The notes under the pieces were generated by a model. The model saw nothing but the letters and a program-made list of their open reading frames with translations. It was not told the DNA's origin and made no database searches. A stretch of DNA of 64,000 nucleotides from NCBI RefSeq assembly GCF_026626335.1, contig NZ_JAPNTZ010000005.1, positions 538,714 through 602,713 of the forward strand, read 5' to 3'. Origin of the DNA: Paractinoplanes pyxinae. GTDB lineage: Bacteria; Actinomycetota; Actinomycetes; Mycobacteriales; Micromonosporaceae. Made by a program: the position numbers and the translations under genes. Shown here in pieces: positions 48,601-58,204 of the stretch (position 1 is the stretch's first letter; every line of letters begins with the position of its first letter).

Positions 48601-51600
48601 ATCCGACGCGTCGTGGTCCCGATGCCGGCCGGCCCGACGCCGCTCCTGCTGCACCCGGAGTCGCCCCGCAGGGTCCGCCGCAGCACGGCCAGCCTCCGTA
48701 CGAGCGCGGCGCCGGGCAGCCGGCCTCCGAGCTTCCGATCAAGCAGTACCCGGCGCCTCCGCAGGCACAGCCGTCACCTCCGGCAGCGCCGGACGTCCAG
48801 CCCAAGCCCGCGAACCCGGTACCGCCCCATGGCGGTCCGACCGCCGACCAGGCGCGCTCTCACCCCGCCGGCGATCACCCGGTCGCGCCGGGTCAGCAAG
48901 CCTCCGACTGGGCGCCCCGGGCCACCGAGCAGCCGCCCGCGGACGCGCACACCTCCGGCGTCCACAAGACCGGCGAGTTCTTCCGCCGCGCCGTCGACAA
49001 GCTCTTCGGCGGCTCGTCCAGCCACGACATCGACAAGCATGTGCCAGGACGGCAGGTCCCCGACCGCGGCCGGCCGACCGGCGGCCACCCCGTCGTGGAG
49101 CCGCAGGTCCCCACCCAGCGGACCCCGGCCCAGCAGCCCGCACCCACGCAGCAGCCACAGCCGGCCGGCGCCCAGCAAACACCGGTCCACCCTGGACCCG
49201 AGGGCCGAGCGCCGAGCCAGTACGCACCGGGCCCGCAGCCCCAGGGCGAACGAGTCCCCGGCCAGCACGCCCCCGGCCAACACGTCGCCGGTCAGCACGT
49301 TCCGGGTCAACACGTCCGGAGCACGCACGCTCCCGGCCAACACCTCCCGGGACAGCACGCTCCCGACCGACAGGTTGCGGACGAACAGTTCCAAGGCCAA
49401 CATGCCCCCGGCCAGCAGGCTACCGACGAACACGGCCAGGGTCAGCACGTCACGGGCCGGCAAGCTCCGGCTCAGCCTGCGCAACACGCGCCGGACCAGC
49501 AGACGCCGCGCCGGTACCCGCCTGCGGAGCATGTTCTTGGCGAGAACGGTCCGGGCCGGCGTCCCGACGGGCGGCACGAGTCCGGCTGGGAGGTAGCTGG
49601 ACCGCAGGCCGACGAGCAGCTCAAGGGCGGTCAGACCGCCCCGGGGCCGCACGTGCCGGCACAGCAGGCCTGGGACCGCGACTCCGGTCAGCCGGCGGCC
49701 GGGCAGAACCAGGGCCCGGCTGGGTGGAACGGGGCGGAGCAGCTCGGCGCCTCCGAATCGCCTTGGGCGCCGGGTGCGGGAGAACGGCCTACGTCGCTGG
49801 CTTCTGCTCCGGTCAGCGCGGCGCGGGGTGGGTCTCCGGCGGCGCAGCAGAGTCCTGCTGTTCCGCGGCAGGTGCCTGCTCAGCCGCAAGGTGAGGCGCC
49901 TACTCAGCCGTTGACCTCGGCACGGCCGGGTGGGACTGCTCACGACGTTCCGCAGGCGCCGAGGGCGGACGGGGCTCCGGCCAGCATTCGACCGCCGTGG
50001 CAGGACGATTCGTGGGCGCCGCCCGGGGACAACCGTGGACAGCGGCCCGAGGATGAGCGAGCCGTCGACCAAGGCCTGCCGCGGGACGCGGAAGGCCGAC
50101 CGCAGAACGGTCCGGAGGCGATCGCGCCGCAGTCGCCGGCCGATTCTGGTGCATCTGGAATGTCGTCGCAGATCAGCTTCCCCTTGCGGCCGCGTTCGGC
50201 GCCGCCGGCGGTCGGCTCGGATACTCAAGACTTCCAGCCGCGCACGCCCGAGGTTCCGACTCAGCGGCCGCCGGCCGAGAGCCCGTCCAACGGCAACTGG
50301 GCACCGCAACCGCCTTACGAAAGCCAGTCTGCGCCCACGGCACCCGCCTCGCGCGATCGGCGGGACGACGTGGCCCCGCCGGCCCCGGCCACCGACCGTC
50401 AGGCATCCACCGACGGCCGGATGCCGGCGGCCGCGTCTGCCGAGGCCCAGGCGACCGCATCCTCACAAACACCGCCAGCCGCGTCCCGCGAAGCCCAGGC
50501 GACCGCGACCTCACAAACAACGACAGCCGCATCCCACGAGCCCCAGGCGGCCGCACCCTCCCAGCCGCCGACAGCCGCGTCCTCGGCGGCGCCGGTCGGC
50601 GGGAACCATGACGGCTGGGACTCGGCGGTGCCGCCGCGCTCGGGCGAAAGCGCCGAGCAGGGCCAACCGGACGACGGCCGGGCCCCTGGTCGGGTCGACG
50701 GCCCCGGGCAGGGCGCCGAGTCGGGGACATCCGCTCGTGGATCGCGGCACGCCGGCCCGGACGATGGCTCGGAGAGCGGCCCGGCGACGCCCAGCGATCC
50801 CACGCGATTGGGGGCGCACGCGGCGCCGTACATGGACGCCGATGGCTCGCTGCACAACCTGCGGCCGATCGGGCGGCTCGCGGTTTCGGGGGCGGACGCG
50901 CCGCAGCGGACCGCGGAGACCGCGTTCGGCGGCATGTGGTTCGGCTCCAAAGCAACTTCGGACGACGGCTCGGCGCCGGATGCCGAGCCGGAACAGCCGA
51001 CCGCCGCGGAGACGACTGGCCGACCGGACAGCTCGGCCGCCCAGCCCGATGAGTCGGGTGCTCACACCGAGCAGCCGACGCCACATCACGACGTACCGGC
51101 CGTCCCGAACGGGCAGCAAGCCGCCCAGCACCAGCCCTCAGCAGGCCCGAACGGCCAGCGAGCCGTCGATCAGGCGCCGCTACCTGATGGGAACGGACAG
51201 CGGATGTCGCCGGCCGATCAGGCTCACCAGCCGGTCGCGCATCCGGAGCACCGGAAGCAGCCGGAGCAGCGGGAAGCCGGCGCCGCAAGCCAGCACTCCC
51301 TCAGCGCCCAACCCGACGAGGCAACCCCCGACCCCCGCGACGGCGTCGTCATCGACCTGGACGTGTCCGCGCTCTTCAAGGGCGTGACCCTCCCCGAGGA
51401 CCAGCCCCCCGTCGACGCTGCCTCGGTGCGGGCCAAGATCGATGAGCGGATGGCCGCCCCGCGCATGCCGCGGGAGCGGGTGGCCGAGCCCGAGAAGGAG
51501 CGCCCGTCGCTGTCGGCGGCTGACCTCGAGGCGATCCGGTGGCGGCTCGACGGTGCGACCCTGCGCGAGGTCGTGGACGACCGGGAGGCCCTGCGCGAGC

Positions 51601-52151
51601 TGGGCGAACGGCTGGACGGACCGCTGGCCGACGAGGTCGACAACGTGGCCAAGGCCGGGCTGCTCAGCGTGCGGGCCGAGGTGTACCGCCTGCTGGGCGA
51701 GCTGGGCATGGCCGCCGCGGCCAGCCGGTTGGCCCTGGCCCACGCCGAGTCGGCTCGGGACATGCAGTCCGAGGTCATCGCCCAGGCCGAGCTGGCCCAC
51801 ATTCTGCGGCTGCGCGGCGACTTCAAGGAGGCCGACCGCCTGTTCGCCCGGGCCACCGGCTCCGAGGTCCCGGCAACTCTGCGCAGCGTCGTGCACGAGA
51901 ACGCCGGCCGCTCCTGCTTCGACCAGGGGCGGCACATGGAGGCCCTGGACCACTTCGCCCGGGCCGTGCGCCTGGGCCGGCCGGACGATTCCGAGCTGGC
52001 CGCCCGTGTCGGTGTCTGCCTGGAGGCCGTCTACATCCACGTGCTGCGCGACGGCTGGGGGCCCTACCCGCGCACCCGCGAGGACATCCTGGGCATCCGG
52101 ACCGCGCTGGACGAGTCGACCGCCGAGCAGCCGGTCATCCCGCCGCGCTGA
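45681..52151 (+). CDS. Giant low-complexity protein with C-terminal TPR-like domain
   Basis: 2,156 residues, no signal peptide or membrane helix. The first 80 residues are acidic/Tyr-rich (EDDEYWEDEYSEY). Residues about 170-340 are Arg/Asp-rich with RRDD/RRDE repeats, then a doubled TIEGEI motif (350-373). From about 430 to 1880 it is Pro/Ala/Gln-rich and surely disordered, with tandem repeats (see repeats). Residues about 1889-2156 are folded: VVIDLDVSALFKG, then helical pairs (LRELGERLDGPLADEV, LRLRGDFKEADRLFARATG, NAGRSCFDQGRHMEALDHFARAVRLGRPDD) with TPR spacing. A scaffold role is plausible; function unknown. It converges with the cyclase gene (17-bp overlap). Confidence 0.85.
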   Translation: MSFEDDEYWEDEYSEYSIMPQSAVVQERQYERRESPDGVIPTRRGNPDGPVDELAARRQRRAHGNVGADGRPQAAFDTQRPSWLDDPDFAPVDTSQPNLAGDDFEDVDFNRPELGADFDAPDTFADSAQRRHNDRYDLHDDIDEPYDHRDLVAYGHGPNPGVKTVSRSDDEPVGRRRQAPRREDERRPRREPERRPRREERQAPPAPAASGRAQVPEARPDDSHNLYRRPASRRDEAYDYDDRPRRSRSGSREEMIWDEPAAAPRGYDEGYDNSDVRDRRRGGSRRPDAYEFDERRRDDVRRDDPRRDESRRDESRRDDERRRRDGYEERRPWPAEADEGRGRPAARDDRRTIEGEILDDRAPRTIEGEIVEERRRPARDSRRVPAARQTWDDQQGWVEDERWDDGRPVGGQGWAEQPQRTTGRARVEPVAEGAAWVGEGTAEHDTVAAASAPMPPAPAARAASSAAEPEDDRAGVDDSPRVISKATPPAAPRVVGKEEPPPAPRVVKADPPAAPRVVGTHAPTPAARVVNPAPTPATPAPPAVPPSAERPPSAPAARASVPTPAPSVPRPAPARPSVPPQPPGLVPAPPARDSDQRTPGHDIPAAPAARGSVPPSDSSLPGTRGPVPPGDSSQAGMRGPVPPGDSSQAGMRGPVPPGDPSQPGTRGPVPPEPEGARTSLPAHAPDSARAARPPRPMLNPAGQPSSRGSVPSPAPDGQGQPGPRGPVPPNVTADQASPTPGQAARGPVPPQRPVDPSLMTTDPRLQMPRSRRSPRTAHVFLADGDDPWSMVPDEAPPAALPSGGLGRPVSPAAPGRPQGPGPQGATHPGQQPPDAATGPAPQDRSPAAYGPPPAAAAPSGVVQSGNAPSDAPAASGPAQQGAPRGTASAAQPGFPHGPAHPGTPAAAQPGDPQDPTRRGVAPGTPAPAQRGGPHDPSQRGNGPGAPAPAQPGGLQHHGAVPGSPGTAKPGVQQDPTRRGPDAGRPDAAPAAPGVAPQGPPQHGQPPYERGAGQPASELPIKQYPAPPQAQPSPPAAPDVQPKPANPVPPHGGPTADQARSHPAGDHPVAPGQQASDWAPRATEQPPADAHTSGVHKTGEFFRRAVDKLFGGSSSHDIDKHVPGRQVPDRGRPTGGHPVVEPQVPTQRTPAQQPAPTQQPQPAGAQQTPVHPGPEGRAPSQYAPGPQPQGERVPGQHAPGQHVAGQHVPGQHVRSTHAPGQHLPGQHAPDRQVADEQFQGQHAPGQQATDEHGQGQHVTGRQAPAQPAQHAPDQQTPRRYPPAEHVLGENGPGRRPDGRHESGWEVAGPQADEQLKGGQTAPGPHVPAQQAWDRDSGQPAAGQNQGPAGWNGAEQLGASESPWAPGAGERPTSLASAPVSAARGGSPAAQQSPAVPRQVPAQPQGEAPTQPLTSARPGGTAHDVPQAPRADGAPASIRPPWQDDSWAPPGDNRGQRPEDERAVDQGLPRDAEGRPQNGPEAIAPQSPADSGASGMSSQISFPLRPRSAPPAVGSDTQDFQPRTPEVPTQRPPAESPSNGNWAPQPPYESQSAPTAPASRDRRDDVAPPAPATDRQASTDGRMPAAASAEAQATASSQTPPAASREAQATATSQTTTAASHEPQAAAPSQPPTAASSAAPVGGNHDGWDSAVPPRSGESAEQGQPDDGRAPGRVDGPGQGAESGTSARGSRHAGPDDGSESGPATPSDPTRLGAHAAPYMDADGSLHNLRPIGRLAVSGADAPQRTAETAFGGMWFGSKATSDDGSAPDAEPEQPTAAETTGRPDSSAAQPDESGAHTEQPTPHHDVPAVPNGQQAAQHQPSAGPNGQRAVDQAPLPDGNGQRMSPADQAHQPVAHPEHRKQPEQREAGAASQHSLSAQPDEATPDPRDGVVIDLDVSALFKGVTLPEDQPPVDAASVRAKIDERMAAPRMPRERVAEPEKERPSLSAADLEAIRWRLDGATLREVVDDREALRELGERLDGPLADEVDNVAKAGLLSVRAEVYRLLGELGMAAAASRLALAHAESARDMQSEVIAQAELAHILRLRGDFKEADRLFARATGSEVPATLRSVVHENAGRSCFDQGRHMEALDHFARAVRLGRPDDSELAARVGVCLEAVYIHVLRDGWGPYPRTREDILGIRTALDESTAEQPVIPPR
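47508..47696. repeat. 42-bp tandem repeat in the giant gene
   Basis: Units begin at 47508, 47550, 47592, 47634 and 47676 (partial). They encode RGPVPPGDSSQAGM. Units 47550 and 47592 are almost identical, so recent duplication or recombination is likely. Confidence 0.85.
49250..49500. repeat. GQHxP short repeats in the giant gene
   Basis: Residues about 1191-1273 are a run of short (5-15 residue) repeats of the type PGQHAPGQHV with frequent His and Gln, from 15-bp multiples. The His spacing may give metal or pH sensitivity; that is only a suggestion. Confidence 0.7.
50415..50600. repeat. Ala/Thr/Gln-rich 48-bp-like repeats in the giant gene
   Basis: Four degenerate copies of a roughly 16-residue unit (xEAQATASSQTPPAAS) at residues about 1579-1640. 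Confidence 0.65.
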
Positions 52152-53196
52152 TCTCGTTGGAGCGGTCGGGGCTGGGCCTCGGCGCCGGTGGGTGGGCCAT
52201 CGCCGTACGGCCGCGGCCTTTCTGTTTCGCCTCGTAGAGCGCGGCGTCGGAGGCAGCGCGCAGCTCGTCGGCCGTGCTCGCGTGGTCGGGCAGCACGGCG
52301 ATGCCGATGCTGAGCCCGGGCGGCCCGCAGGGCAGGCTGTCGACGGCGGCCAGCACCGCGCGCACCTCGTCGGCGGCCCGGCCCGCGCTGACCCGGTCGG
52401 TGCGCAGCAGCACCACGAACTCGTCGCCGCCGAGCCGGGCCACCAGGTCGTCCTCGCGCCGCGCGACCACCCGCAGCGAGTTCGCCACCACCTGCAGGGC
52501 CTGGTCGCCCACCCCGTGCCCGTACGTGTCGTTGATCTTCTTGAAGTAGTCGATGTCGACCGAGATCAGGGCCAGCGACTCCCCGCCGCGGCGGGCCCAG
52601 GTCACCGCGCGGGTCAGTTCGCCGTCGAAGGACCGCCGGTTGGCCACCCCGGTGAGCGAGTCGGCCAGCGCCTGCGATTCGAGCACCTGGCGCAGCCGGT
52701 CGTTGCGGTTGCGCAGCGAGGCCACGACGATCGCGGTGAGGCTGAGCGCGACCGTCACCGAGACCCAGTCGGACAGGGCCTTGGTCGTCGTGAGCGTCGA
52801 GAACGCCACCGCGGCGTGCCCGGCCGAGATCAGCACCAGCACCAGCGCCGCGACCCGGTTGCTGAGGAAGTTGGCGGCGTACAGGACGGGCCACAGATAG
52901 AAGAGCTGGGCGCCCGCGCTGGCGTCGTGGGAGGCGAAGTTCATGCCGGCGATGATCGCGATGGCCATGAACGGCACGATCAGCCACCAGAGCCGCGGGA
53001 TCCACCTCGCCCGCCAGCGCGCCACCGCTCCCCCGGCCGCCATGAAGACGCAGGTCAGCGAGATGGCGGCCACCCAGCCGGGCGGGTGCTCGGCGGGCAG
53101 GACGATGCCGGTGAGGAAGACGACGGGCGCGGCGGCCAGCATCAGGTACGCGACGCTGTGGGTTGCCCCCTGCTCGTCGCGGAGCTGGTAACGCAC
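52135..53196 (-). CDS. Membrane diguanylate cyclase (GGDEF)
   Basis: 353 residues. The N-terminal part has about six hydrophobic segments (for example VAYLMLAAAPVVFLTGIVLP and WWLIVPFMAIAIIAGM). The GGDEF domain (residues about 190-340) reads DSLTGVANRRSF, VDIDYFKKINDTYGHGVGDQALQ and ARLGGDEFVV, so the active motif is intact. REDD precedes GGDEF by five residues and fits the RxxD inhibitory site for product feedback. It makes c-di-GMP from GTP at the membrane. GAGGGAGG precedes GTG 53196. No EAL or HD-GYP gene is nearby. Confidence 0.94.
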   Translation of the reverse strand: MRYQLRDEQGATHSVAYLMLAAAPVVFLTGIVLPAEHPPGWVAAISLTCVFMAAGGAVARWRARWIPRLWWLIVPFMAIAIIAGMNFASHDASAGAQLFYLWPVLYAANFLSNRVAALVLVLISAGHAAVAFSTLTTTKALSDWVSVTVALSLTAIVVASLRNRNDRLRQVLESQALADSLTGVANRRSFDGELTRAVTWARRGGESLALISVDIDYFKKINDTYGHGVGDQALQVVANSLRVVARREDDLVARLGGDEFVVLLRTDRVSAGRAADEVRAVLAAVDSLPCGPPGLSIGIAVLPDHASTADELRAASDAALYEAKQKGRGRTAMAHPPAPRPSPDRSNEISAAG

Positions 53197-53242
53197 CGTC
53201 CGCCCTCCCTCGTCACTGAACCGTTCGGCCGCCCCGGCGAAT

Positions 53243-54109
53243 TCATGAGCCCGACGCGCGGGCCGAGGCGCGCTCGCGCTGGGCCAGGGTGACGCCGGCG
53301 CTGGCCAGGGTCACCAGCAGGAGGGCCAGGATCTCGAGGGCGCCCAGCCGCTGGCGGAGGATGATCAGGCCGGCCACCGCGGCGGCGGCCGGCTCGAGGC
53401 TCATGAGGATGCCGAAGACGCGGGTAGGGATGCGGCGAAGGGCGTTCAGTTCCAGCCCGTACGAGAGAACGGACGACAGGACGGCCACGGCGACCACACC
53501 GAGCAGCAGCGACGGATGGTCGATCACCCCCGTGACTCCGCCGGAGCCGAACGGCAGCACGAGCACCGCGGCCACGGCGAGCGACACGGCCAGCCCGCCC
53601 GTGCCGGGCACGAGACCGCCGAGCCGGGCGCTCAGCACGATGTACGACGCCCAGAACAGCCCGGCCACGAAGGCCAGCACCAGCCCGCCGATCGGCGCCG
53701 AGCCCCCGCTGTCGAACCCGAGCAGCAGCACCCCGGCCGCGGCCAGCCCGGCCCACAGCAGGTCGAGCAGGCGACGGGTCTGCACGACGGCGAGCAGCAG
53801 CGGGCCGAGGAATTCCACGGTGACCGCGATGCCCAGCGGAACCATGGACAGCGACAGATAGAAGATCAGGTTCATGCCGGCCATGGCCACGCCCAGCAGC
53901 GCCGCCGCCCGCCACGCCGCCGGCGACCACGACCGCAGCTTGGGCCGGGTGATCGCGCCCAGGATCAGCGCGGCGAACGTCAGCCGCAGGAAGGTGACGC
54001 CCGAGGCGCTGAGATCGTCGAACAACCCGGTGGCGATCGCGCTGCCCACCTGCACGGAGGCGATCGCCGTCAGCACCATGAGCGGCGCCGGCACCTGGAT
54101 ACGGCTCAT
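53243..54109 (-). CDS. EamA-family (DMT) transporter
   Basis: 288 residues, about ten helices in two EamA repeats (residues about 10-135 and 145-285; VTFLRLTFAALILGAI, then GLVLAFVAGLFWASYIVLSARLG and LEPAAAAVAGLIILRQRLGALEILALLLV). Such proteins export metabolites, amino acids or drugs by proton exchange. Its ATG overlaps the stop of the MacB-type permease gene (ATGA), so it may be co-expressed with the efflux operon. Confidence 0.88.
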   Translation of the reverse strand: MSRIQVPAPLMVLTAIASVQVGSAIATGLFDDLSASGVTFLRLTFAALILGAITRPKLRSWSPAAWRAAALLGVAMAGMNLIFYLSLSMVPLGIAVTVEFLGPLLLAVVQTRRLLDLLWAGLAAAGVLLLGFDSGGSAPIGGLVLAFVAGLFWASYIVLSARLGGLVPGTGGLAVSLAVAAVLVLPFGSGGVTGVIDHPSLLLGVVAVAVLSSVLSYGLELNALRRIPTRVFGILMSLEPAAAAVAGLIILRQRLGALEILALLLVTLASAGVTLAQRERASARASGS

Positions 54110-55286
54110 TCGGTGCGCAGGGCCACGACGGGGTCGAGGCGGCCGGCCCGCTGGGCCGGGACCACGCCGAAGATGATGCCGACGATCGCCGAGACCCCGA
54201 AGGCCAGGGCCAGCGACCACCAGGTGATCGCGGCCGGCACCGGCGACAGCGCGTCGACCAGCAGCGCGGACGTCACGCCGAGGGCCATGCCGAGCACGCC
54301 GCCGATGGTGGTCAGCAGCACCGCCTCGAGCAGGAACTGGACGCCGATGTCGCGGGGGCGGGCGCCGACCGCCTTGCGCAGGCCGATCTCTTTCGTCCGC
54401 TCGCGCACCGAGACCAGCATGATGTTGGAGACGCCGACGCCGCCGACCAGCAGGCTGATCCCGGCGATGGCGGCCAGCACGCCGGTGAGCACGCCGAGGA
54501 TGTCGCCCAGCACGCCCAGGATCTGTTCCTGGGTGACCGCGCTGAAGTCGGTGTCGGGGTGGCGGTCGGTCAGCGTGTCGACCACGGCCGTGCTGAGCCG
54601 GTTGATGCGTTCGCGGTCGGGGGCCCGGATGGCCAGGCCGTCGATGCGGTCGGTGCCCAGCAGGCGCTGAGCCGCGGTCACGGGCACGTGGACTTCGCTG
54701 TCCCGATCGACGCCCAGGCTCTGCCCGAGGCGTTCGAACGTGCCGATCACCCGGAACCGGACGCCGCCGATGGTGATCTGGCGCCCGATCGGGTCGCGGT
54801 CGCCGAACAGCGCGGTGGCCGTGCCGGCGCCCAGCACCGCCACGCGGCGGCCGGTCGTGACATCCGTACGCGTCAGATAGGAACCCCGGTCGAGCCGGCG
54901 CACGAAGACGTTCGGCGTGTTCTCGAGCACGCCCTGCATGCTGGCGAAGGCCGAGCGGGAACCGGCCCGCACCGTCTCGCCCGAAGCGATGGTGGCGGCC
55001 ACCCGGTCGCGGTCCCCGACCACGCGGGCCACGGCGTCGACGTCGTCCATGGTCATGGTGGACGCGGCGGGAGCCGAGCCCGCTTCGAGGCGGCCGGGCA
55101 CGACCAGCAGCAGATTGGAGCCCAGACCCTCGACCTGCTGCTCGATCTGGCCCTTGGTGCCGGTGCCGATGCCGACCAGCGCCACCACCGCGGCCACGCC
55201 GATGACGACGCCGAGCATGGTCAGGATGCTGCGCAGCCGGTTGGCGCGCAGGGCATCGAGGGCGACGCGCCAGGCCTCAGCGAGTC

Positions 55287-55290
<4 letters not shown>
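54106..55290 (-). CDS. MacB/FtsX-type ABC transporter permease
   Basis: 394 residues. There is one N-terminal helix (LRSILTMLGVVIGVAAVVALVGIG), a large extracytosolic MacB_PCD domain (residues about 45-255), then three C-terminal helices (GISLLVGGVGVSNIMLVSVRERTKEIGLRKAVGARPRDIGVQFLLEA and others). RERTKEIGLRKAVGA is the FtsX coupling motif. The start is a TTG at 55290 overlapping the ATPase stop (TTGA). It works with the ATPase and the adaptor as one efflux or lipoprotein/peptide export complex. Confidence 0.92.
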
Positions 55291-55951
<661 letters not shown>

Positions 55952-55955
<4 letters not shown>

Positions 55956-57259
55956 GAGGGCCGGTCGCCGGGCTGGATCTCGTCGGCCCCCGAGACGGCG
56001 ATCCGCTGGCCCGCGTCGAGGCCGCCGGTGACCTGGACGACGTCCTCGCCCTGCACGCCGAGCGTCACCGGCACCCGCTCGTAGCGGTCGCCCTGCACGG
56101 CCCACACCGTGTCGCGCCCGTCGACGTTGATGATCGCCGAGGCGGGCACGGTGACGGCGTCGTCGGCCTCGCGCACCTGCAGCCGGATGACGGCGCTCAT
56201 GCCGGGCCGGGGCGTCGGCGCGTCCTGGCCCGCGGTGAGGTCGAGCCGCACCTTGTACGACACCCCGCCCCGGGCCGAGGTGGTCGGCAGCAAGTCGATC
56301 GAGCGCACGACGGCCGAGTACTCCGACCCGGTGGCCGCGTCCAGCTCGACGGTGGCCTTGACCCCGGCCTTGACCAGCAGCACGTCCGTCTCGTCGACCT
56401 CGGCCACCAACCCCAGCTTGCTCACGTCGACCACGGTGAACAGCGGCGTCCCGGCCGCCACGTACGCCCCACGAGGCACAGCCGTGTCAACGCCGGAGAG
56501 ACCGGTGGCCGGCGCAGCCGGGGCGCCGCCGGAGGACAGCAGGTCGGTCAGGGACGAAGGAGCAGCGCCGGCCGTGCCGCCGAACTGCACCACCCCGGCC
56601 ACCGGCGCCCGCAGAGTCAGCGCCTCGACCGCCGCGTCGGCCAGCTCGTACGCCTGCTGGGCCTGCAGCCGCTGGGCCGCCGACAAGGAGCCGACCGCCT
56701 CGCTCAGCGAAGCCACGCCCTGCTCGACCGAGCGCAGCGCCTGGCCCGCGGCCGCCGAGGCCGCCGTGTACTGCTGGTTGGCCGCGTCGACCTGCTTGAG
56801 CAGCACCTCGCGCAGGACCGGATCGGTGATCTTGGCGGCGGCCGCCCGGGCCTCGTCGAAGGCCTCGGCCGCCTTGCGGTCGGTCTCGTGCCGCGTCGAC
56901 GAGAAGCTGACGGACGAGACCCCGCCGGAGGACGAGGAAGCCGAATCGAGCGCCCGCTCGGCCGACTCGCGCCGCGCCTCGAGCTCGGGCGCGTCGACCA
57001 CGGCCAGCACCTGACCCTGGCTGACCCGGCGGCCCGGCTCGACCCGCAGGTCGTCCAGCGTGCCGGCGGCGGGCGCGCTCACCGTGGCCGCGGCCCGGGC
57101 GGTCACCGAGCCGGGCGCCTCGACGATCTCGGACACCGTGCCGCGCGCGGCCGCGCCCAGGCGCACGTCGGACGGCTCGTCACCGCAGGAAGCGGCCGTC
57201 GACGAGACCAGCAGAACCCCGGCGACGGCGAGCACGAAAGGGCGCGAACGTTGAGACAC
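55952..57259 (-). CDS. HlyD/MacA-like periplasmic adaptor lipoprotein
   Basis: 435 residues. The signal ends in the lipobox-like TAASC (residues about 21-25), then two biotinyl-lipoyl-like half-motifs: VEAPGSVTARAAATVSAPAAGTLDDLRVEPGRRVSQGQVLAVVD and LRAPVAGVVQFGG, bracket a helical hairpin (RESAERALDSASSSSGGVSS...). C-terminal beta-barrel domains follow. It links the permease to the surface. The start GTG 57259 has TAGAGT 7 nt upstream (leaderless). First gene of the efflux operon. Confidence 0.9.
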
Positions 57260-57266
57260 GCACGCC

Positions 57267-57272
57267 ACTCTA
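57267..57272 (-). promoter_or_regulatory. -10 element TAGAGT for the efflux operon, leaderless
   Basis: TAGAGT on the minus strand, 7 nt before GTG 57259. It sets the adaptor start. Confidence 0.5.
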
Positions 57273-57295
57273 TGTCGGCCCACCGACAAGAAATG

Positions 57296-57332
57296 GAGGA
57301 AGGCGGGCCCCCCGTGGTGGCCCGCCTTCCTC
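57296..57332 (-). terminator. Terminator after the L,D-transpeptidase gene
   Basis: GAGGAAGGCGGGCC (57296-57309) and GGCCCGCCTTCCTC (57319-57332), perfect 14-bp stem with 9-nt loop. Confidence 0.85.
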
Positions 57333-57344
57333 ACAACACACGGA

Positions 57345-58073
57345 TCAGGTGCCGGGACGACGCCCGATCAGCTTGACCGTCATCCCGATCTTGCCGACGT
57401 TCCAGTACGTCTTGGCGTCGCTCGGAAGCAGGTTCACACAGCCGTGCGACCCGCGCCACTTGTCGTGAATGTAGGTCGTGGTCTGGTGGAAGCCCTTGCC
57501 GCCCTGGAAGCGCTGCCAGTAGGGCAGCCACACCTCGTACGGGTCGGACCATTCCTTCTTCGTGCGCTTATTGATCTTGTAGGTGCCGGACGGCGTGCGG
57601 TAGCCCTTCATGCCCGACCGGACGACCGTCGGGGCGGCGAACTGCTTGCCGTTCTTCATGATCCACGACGTCTGCTGCGTCAGGTTGACGCAGAACGTGT
57701 AGCCCGACTTCTTGGGCTTGCACGCCGCGACTTTGGTCGACGCCAGGCGCTTGGCCACGTCGAACGTCGTGGGACCGGCCAGACCGGCGGCGGGCTGGAT
57801 GCCGTACCGCTTCTGGAACTTGATGATGATCTTGCAGTCGGCGGCGGACTGCTTGCCGTCGACCTTGGTCTTGCCGAACATGCCGAGCTTGTTGATGTAG
57901 CCCTCGACCTGCTTCTGGTACTTGCCGGTCGAACAACTCGCCGCGGCGGCCTTGGTGACCACCGAAGTGCTCACCGCGGCACTGGCCCCGGCCGGTGACA
58001 GCGTCACCGCGCCGAGCCCGCCGCCGGCCATCGCCGCGAGGGCGACGGCGGCCGCAACCCGTCTCGATCCCAC
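57345..58073 (-). CDS. Secreted L,D-transpeptidase (YkuD) with N-terminal peptidoglycan-binding domain
   Basis: 242 residues from GTG 58073, which has GGGGAGGA at 7 nt. The order is signal peptide, a peptidoglycan-binding-like domain (YQKQVEGYINKLGMFG and IIIKFQKRYGIQPAAG, residues about 50-110), then a YkuD domain with TTYIHDKWRGSHGCVNLLPSDA: His, His and Cys of HxxxxxxxHGC are present. It forms 3-3 cross-links or anchors peptides in peptidoglycan outside the membrane. Extra Cys residues (KVAACKPKK, TFCVN) may pair. Confidence 0.93.
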   Translation of the reverse strand: MGSRRVAAAVALAAMAGGGLGAVTLSPAGASAAVSTSVVTKAAAASCSTGKYQKQVEGYINKLGMFGKTKVDGKQSAADCKIIIKFQKRYGIQPAAGLAGPTTFDVAKRLASTKVAACKPKKSGYTFCVNLTQQTSWIMKNGKQFAAPTVVRSGMKGYRTPSGTYKINKRTKKEWSDPYEVWLPYWQRFQGGKGFHQTTTYIHDKWRGSHGCVNLLPSDAKTYWNVGKIGMTVKLIGRRPGT

Positions 58074-58204
58074 TGTGGTTCCTCCCCAGAAACGTGTGCG
58101 CACATAGAAGCACAGCTACGCATCACACGACTCCACGGGAAGGAGCGTGGCGCGAATCCGGTAGGTCACATCGGTTCGCGCACACGCCGCTTAAGAGAAG
58201 TTCG

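Noticed and set aside
47508..50600. CRISPR-like repetitive DNA
   Set aside because: The repeats are contiguous, in frame and without unique spacers, so they are coding tandem repeats and not a CRISPR array.
58074..58204. Possible c-di-AMP or other riboswitch upstream of the L,D-transpeptidase
   Set aside because: Only 131 bp lie between the two genes and I could not find the conserved core of ydaO-type elements; only a short palindrome, TGTGCGCACA, is present.
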